From Burkholderiales bacterium (GTDB lineage: Bacteria; Pseudomonadota; Gammaproteobacteria; Burkholderiales; JAEUOS01): 8,057 nucleotides of DNA. The first letter of the stretch is position 1. Each line of letters begins with the position of its first letter. Shown one piece after another: positions 5,483-8,057 of the stretch. The notes under the pieces are model-generated. The model searched no databases. It had not been told where the DNA came from and worked only from the letters and a program-made list of their open reading frames with translations. Both the position numbers and the translations under genes were made by a program. The stretch lies in contig CANGUJ010000163.1 of the NCBI GenBank assembly GCA_947456845.1, forward strand, positions 1-8,057. The letters run 5' to 3'.

Positions 5483-7212
5483 TGATTTCCGCGCCCAGCC
5501 CGCTGTTGCAGCTGCGCCTGCCGCTGTGGCGCTCGAGGATGATGCTGGCGATCGTGTTTATCGGCTTCGGCGCGCTGGCCGTCCGCGCCGCTTACCTGCA
5601 GGTATGGCACAACGATTTCCTGCAGCAAAAGGGCGAGTCGCGCTACAGCCGCACCATCGAAATCAGCGCTCATCGCGGCAAGATCACCGACCGCAACGGC
5701 GAGATCCTCGCCTCGAGCACCCCGGTACGCTCGATCTGGGCGATTCCCGATGACGTCGACCGTTCTGTGGAGAAGCGCCGGGAACTCGCGCGCCTGCTCG
5801 ACATGCCGCTGGCAGAGCTGGAAAAGAAGCTGGCGGACGAGGACCGCGAATTCGTCTACCTGAAGCGCCAGCTGCCGCCGGAGCAGGCGGACCGGGTGGC
5901 GCAGCTGCGCATGAGCGGCATATTCCAGCAGCGCGAATATCGCCGCTATTATCCCGCCGGGGAGGTGGCCGCGCACGTGCTCGGCTTCACCGGGATCGAC
6001 GAAACCGGCCAGGAAGGCATAGAGCTGGCCTTTCAGGCGGAACTCGCCGGCCACGCCGGCAGCCGGCAGGTGATCAAGGACCGCCGCGGCAATGTCATCG
6101 AGGACGTGGCCAGCGTTCGGGTGCCGCGCGACGGCCGCGATCTTGCCTTGTCGATCGACAGCAAGATCCAGTATCTCGCCTACCGCGAGCTCAAGAACGC
6201 CGTGGAGACGCATCGGGCCAAGGCCGGCGGGATCGTGGTCATGGATGTGATCACCGGCGAGGTGCTGGCCCTGGCCAACCTGCCGGTCTTCAATCCGAAC
6301 AACCGTGCGCACTTGACCGGCGCGCAGTTGCGCAATCGGGTGCTTACCGACACCTTCGAGCCGGGCTCGACCATGAAACCCTTTACCGTCGCCCTGGCGA
6401 TGGAACTGGGCATGGTCAAGCCGACCAGCATGGTCCAGACCGCCCCGGGCAAGCTCACCATAGGCAGCGCGACCATCTCCGACGCCCATCCGCACGGGGC
6501 CCTGAGCGTCACCGAGGTGATCCAGAAGTCCAGCAACGTCGGCACCGCCAAACTGGCGCTGGCAATCGACCGGCAGGACATGTGGGACATGCTCAACCGC
6601 GCCGGGTTTGGCGTCGTGCCGCGGGTGCAGTTCCCGGGCGCCGTCGCCGGCAGGCTGCGACCCTCGAAGGGATGGCGGCCGATCGAGCAGGCCACCATGT
6701 CGTACGGCTACGGATTGTCGGCCTCGCTGCTGCAACTCGCCCGCGCCTATACCGTGTTCGGTCGCGATGGCGATGTCATCGACGCCACCTTCGTCAAGGC
6801 CGCCGGTCCGGCGTTCGGCAGCCAGGTGGTGCATCCGGAGGTCGCGTACGCCATGCGCCAGATGCTCGAACTCGCCGCCGGACCCGGCGGCACGGCGCCG
6901 CGCGCCCAGACGATGGGCTACCGCGTGGCGGGCAAGACCGGCACCGCCCACAAGCAGGAAGGTAAGGGCTATGCGGAGCGCAAATATCGCGCCTCTTTCG
7001 TCGGTTTCGCCCCGGTGTCCGCGCCGCGCCTGGTGGTCGCGGTGATGATCGACGAACCCTCGGCAGGCCGCTATTTCGGCGGCGATGTGGCCGCGCCGGT
7101 GTTCTCCACGGTGGTGGGCGGCGCCCTGCGAATTCTCGGCGTCGCGCCTGACGCGCCGATGCGCCCGGTCGTGCTGCCCGCCGAAGGTGCCGGCGTGGAG
7201 GAAAGCATATGA
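5479..7212 (+). CDS. ftsI: Septal peptidoglycan transpeptidase FtsI (PBP3)
   Basis: A 577-residue class B penicillin-binding protein that cross-links peptidoglycan at the division septum with FtsW. It has a cytoplasmic N-terminus, a membrane anchor at about residues 21-38 and the dimerisation-domain motif HRGKITDRNG at 65-74. The transpeptidase domain carries all three active-site motifs: S297-T-M-K300 in EPGSTMKPF (nucleophile S297), S351-S-N353, and K486-T-G488 in VAGKTGTAHK. Length is normal and nothing essential is missing. ATG 5479 overlaps the ftsL stop as ATGA and is preceded by a strong AGGAGG (5466-5471) at seven bases; a second ATG follows at 5482. The TGA at 7210-7212 overlaps another ATG at 7209, discussed at the murE junction. 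Confidence 0.97.
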   Translation: MMISAPSPLLQLRLPLWRSRMMLAIVFIGFGALAVRAAYLQVWHNDFLQQKGESRYSRTIEISAHRGKITDRNGEILASSTPVRSIWAIPDDVDRSVEKRRELARLLDMPLAELEKKLADEDREFVYLKRQLPPEQADRVAQLRMSGIFQQREYRRYYPAGEVAAHVLGFTGIDETGQEGIELAFQAELAGHAGSRQVIKDRRGNVIEDVASVRVPRDGRDLALSIDSKIQYLAYRELKNAVETHRAKAGGIVVMDVITGEVLALANLPVFNPNNRAHLTGAQLRNRVLTDTFEPGSTMKPFTVALAMELGMVKPTSMVQTAPGKLTIGSATISDAHPHGALSVTEVIQKSSNVGTAKLALAIDRQDMWDMLNRAGFGVVPRVQFPGAVAGRLRPSKGWRPIEQATMSYGYGLSASLLQLARAYTVFGRDGDVIDATFVKAAGPAFGSQVVHPEVAYAMRQMLELAAGPGGTAPRAQTMGYRVAGKTGTAHKQEGKGYAERKYRASFVGFAPVSAPRLVVAVMIDEPSAGRYFGGDVAAPVFSTVVGGALRILGVAPDAPMRPVVLPAEGAGVEESI

Positions 7213-7270
7213 CCCCGGTACCAGTGTCGCGGCCGGCGGTTGTTGCGCGGGCGGGCCGCTGCGGCTTCCG

Positions 7271-7276
7271 CAGGGG
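7271..7276 (+). promoter_or_regulatory. Ribosome binding site deciding the murE start
   Basis: The run CAGGGG at 7271-7276 contains AGGGG and ends eight bases before GTG 7285, a normal spacing. It favours GTG 7285 over GTG 7276, which lies inside it, and over ATG 7309, which has only a weak purine stretch upstream. Confidence 0.4.
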
Positions 7277-7284
7277 TGCGCATC

Positions 7285-8057
7285 GTGGATGCTGATGGAA
7301 TCCTCGCCATGCTGAACGCAGCCGCCATCGAAGTTCGCGACCTGTCGGCGGACAGCCGCAACGTGTCGCCGGGCGCTGTGTTTCTTGCCTATCCCGGGCA
7401 TGGCGGTGCGCACGACGGTCGTGACCACGTGCCCGACGCCGTGCGCCGCGGGGCCGCCGCCGTGCTCTGGGAAGCCGCGGGCTTCGCCTGGAACCCCGCC
7501 TGGGAGGTACCGAATTTCGCCGTGCCCGGCCTCAAGCCGCTGGCAGGCCCCCTCGCGAGCACCGTATTCGGCCATCCTTCGCGCGCCCTCAACATGATCG
7601 GGGTGACCGGTACCAACGGCAAGACATCGGTCACGCAATGGGTCGCGCAGGCGTTGGGGCGCTGCGCCACGCCGTGCGGGGTGATCGGCACCCTGGGCGC
7701 GCGCTTCGGCGCTCTCGATGTGGCGGTGCCCAACACGACGCCCGATGCCATCCTGCTACAGCGCCTGCTGGCGCGCATGCGCGATGCCGGCGCGGCGGCC
7801 TGTGCGCTGGAAGTCTCGTCGATCGGGCTTGACCAGTCGCGTGTCGCCGGCGTGGAATTCGACATCGCGGTGTTTACCAACCTGACGCGCGACCACCTCG
7901 ATTACCACGGTGACATGGCATCCTACGAGGCTGCCAAGGCGCGCCTGTTCGACTGGCCTTCCCTGACCCATGCGGTCATCAACGCCGACGACCCGGCCGG
8001 GCGGCGCCTGCTGGCACGCAAGCGCCCGGGCATCCAGGCCATCGCCTACGGGTTGGC
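7285..8057 (+). CDS. murE: UDP-N-acetylmuramoyl-tripeptide ligase MurE (partial, 3' end beyond window)
   Basis: The first 257 codons of a Mur ligase that adds the third stem-peptide residue, presumably meso-diaminopimelate, to UDP-MurNAc-L-Ala-D-Glu in the cytoplasm using ATP. The N-terminal UDP-binding part has DLSADSRNVSPGAVFLAYPG. The ATP-binding loop is TGTNGKT at residues 108-114, followed by NTTPDA, EVSSIGLDQSRV and FTNLTRDHLDYHGDM. K218 in YEAAKARLF corresponds to the lysine carbamylated in MurE enzymes. The substrate-specifying DNPR motif lies past the window, so the amino acid is inferred from lineage. The start is uncertain: GTG 7285 has the best ribosome binding site; GTG 7276 and ATG 7309 are alternatives. 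The frame equals that of ftsI, with 72 bases after its stop. Confidence 0.93.
   Translation, partial: MDADGILAMLNAAAIEVRDLSADSRNVSPGAVFLAYPGHGGAHDGRDHVPDAVRRGAAAVLWEAAGFAWNPAWEVPNFAVPGLKPLAGPLASTVFGHPSRALNMIGVTGTNGKTSVTQWVAQALGRCATPCGVIGTLGARFGALDVAVPNTTPDAILLQRLLARMRDAGAAACALEVSSIGLDQSRVAGVEFDIAVFTNLTRDHLDYHGDMASYEAAKARLFDWPSLTHAVINADDPAGRRLLARKRPGIQAIAYGL

Noticed and set aside
5245..7638. A 797-codon open frame on the minus strand opposite ftsL, ftsI and murE
   Set aside because: The plus strand there encodes recognisable FtsL, FtsI and MurE with intact motifs. The antisense translation is rich in Arg, His, Gly and Ala with no domain pattern, as expected for a stop-poor shadow frame in GC-rich DNA.

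Overview
The window looks like chromosome from a high-GC, bacteriochlorophyll-making purple proteobacterium, most likely a betaproteobacterium of the Rubrivivax/Rhodocyclus kind. Three things point there: a puhC-acsF-puhE run, an rpoH gene carrying a HrcA/CIRCE operator instead of a visible sigma-E-type control region, and a standard proteobacterial division and cell-wall (dcw) cluster beginning with mraZ. The genus cannot be fixed from the sequence alone. No mobile element, CRISPR array, tRNA or rRNA was seen.

Layout. (1) Positions 1-2398, plus strand: the tail of a photosynthesis operon. It has a possible last few codons of puhB, then puhC (photosynthetic complex assembly), acsF (aerobic Mg-protoporphyrin IX monomethyl ester cyclase) and puhE (membrane protein of photocomplex assembly). 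(2) 2399-2479: a convergent gap with a perfect 10-bp stem that can end transcription in both directions. (3) 2480-3361, minus strand: rpoH, the heat-shock sigma factor sigma-32. (4) 3362-3781: a 420-bp divergent control region. It holds a structured rpoH leader, a perfect CIRCE operator over a sigma-70-like rpoH promoter, a very AT-rich core (23 of 100 bases G+C at 3501-3600), an 11-bp inverted repeat, and on the mraZ side a promoter followed by an array of MraZ-type GTGGGAAAA repeats. (5) 3782-8057, plus strand: mraZ, rsmH, ftsL, ftsI and the first part of murE, which runs off the window end.

How the genes work together. AcsF builds the isocyclic fifth ring of bacteriochlorophyll, while PuhC and PuhE help place reaction centre and light-harvesting complexes in the membrane. 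The dcw cluster is tightly packed, with ATGA start-stop overlaps at rsmH/ftsL and ftsL/ftsI. It encodes its own regulator (MraZ), a 16S rRNA methyltransferase (RsmH), a divisome scaffold (FtsL), the septal transpeptidase (FtsI) and the enzyme adding the third stem-peptide residue (MurE).

No clearly new system is present; every gene belongs to a known family. The points most worth a second look are the rpoH control region (CIRCE plus a leader hairpin with the ribosome binding site in its loop), the degenerate MraZ box with a detached extra copy, and the ftsI/murE junction, where an ATGA-coupled start leads into a 28-codon ORF out of frame with murE.
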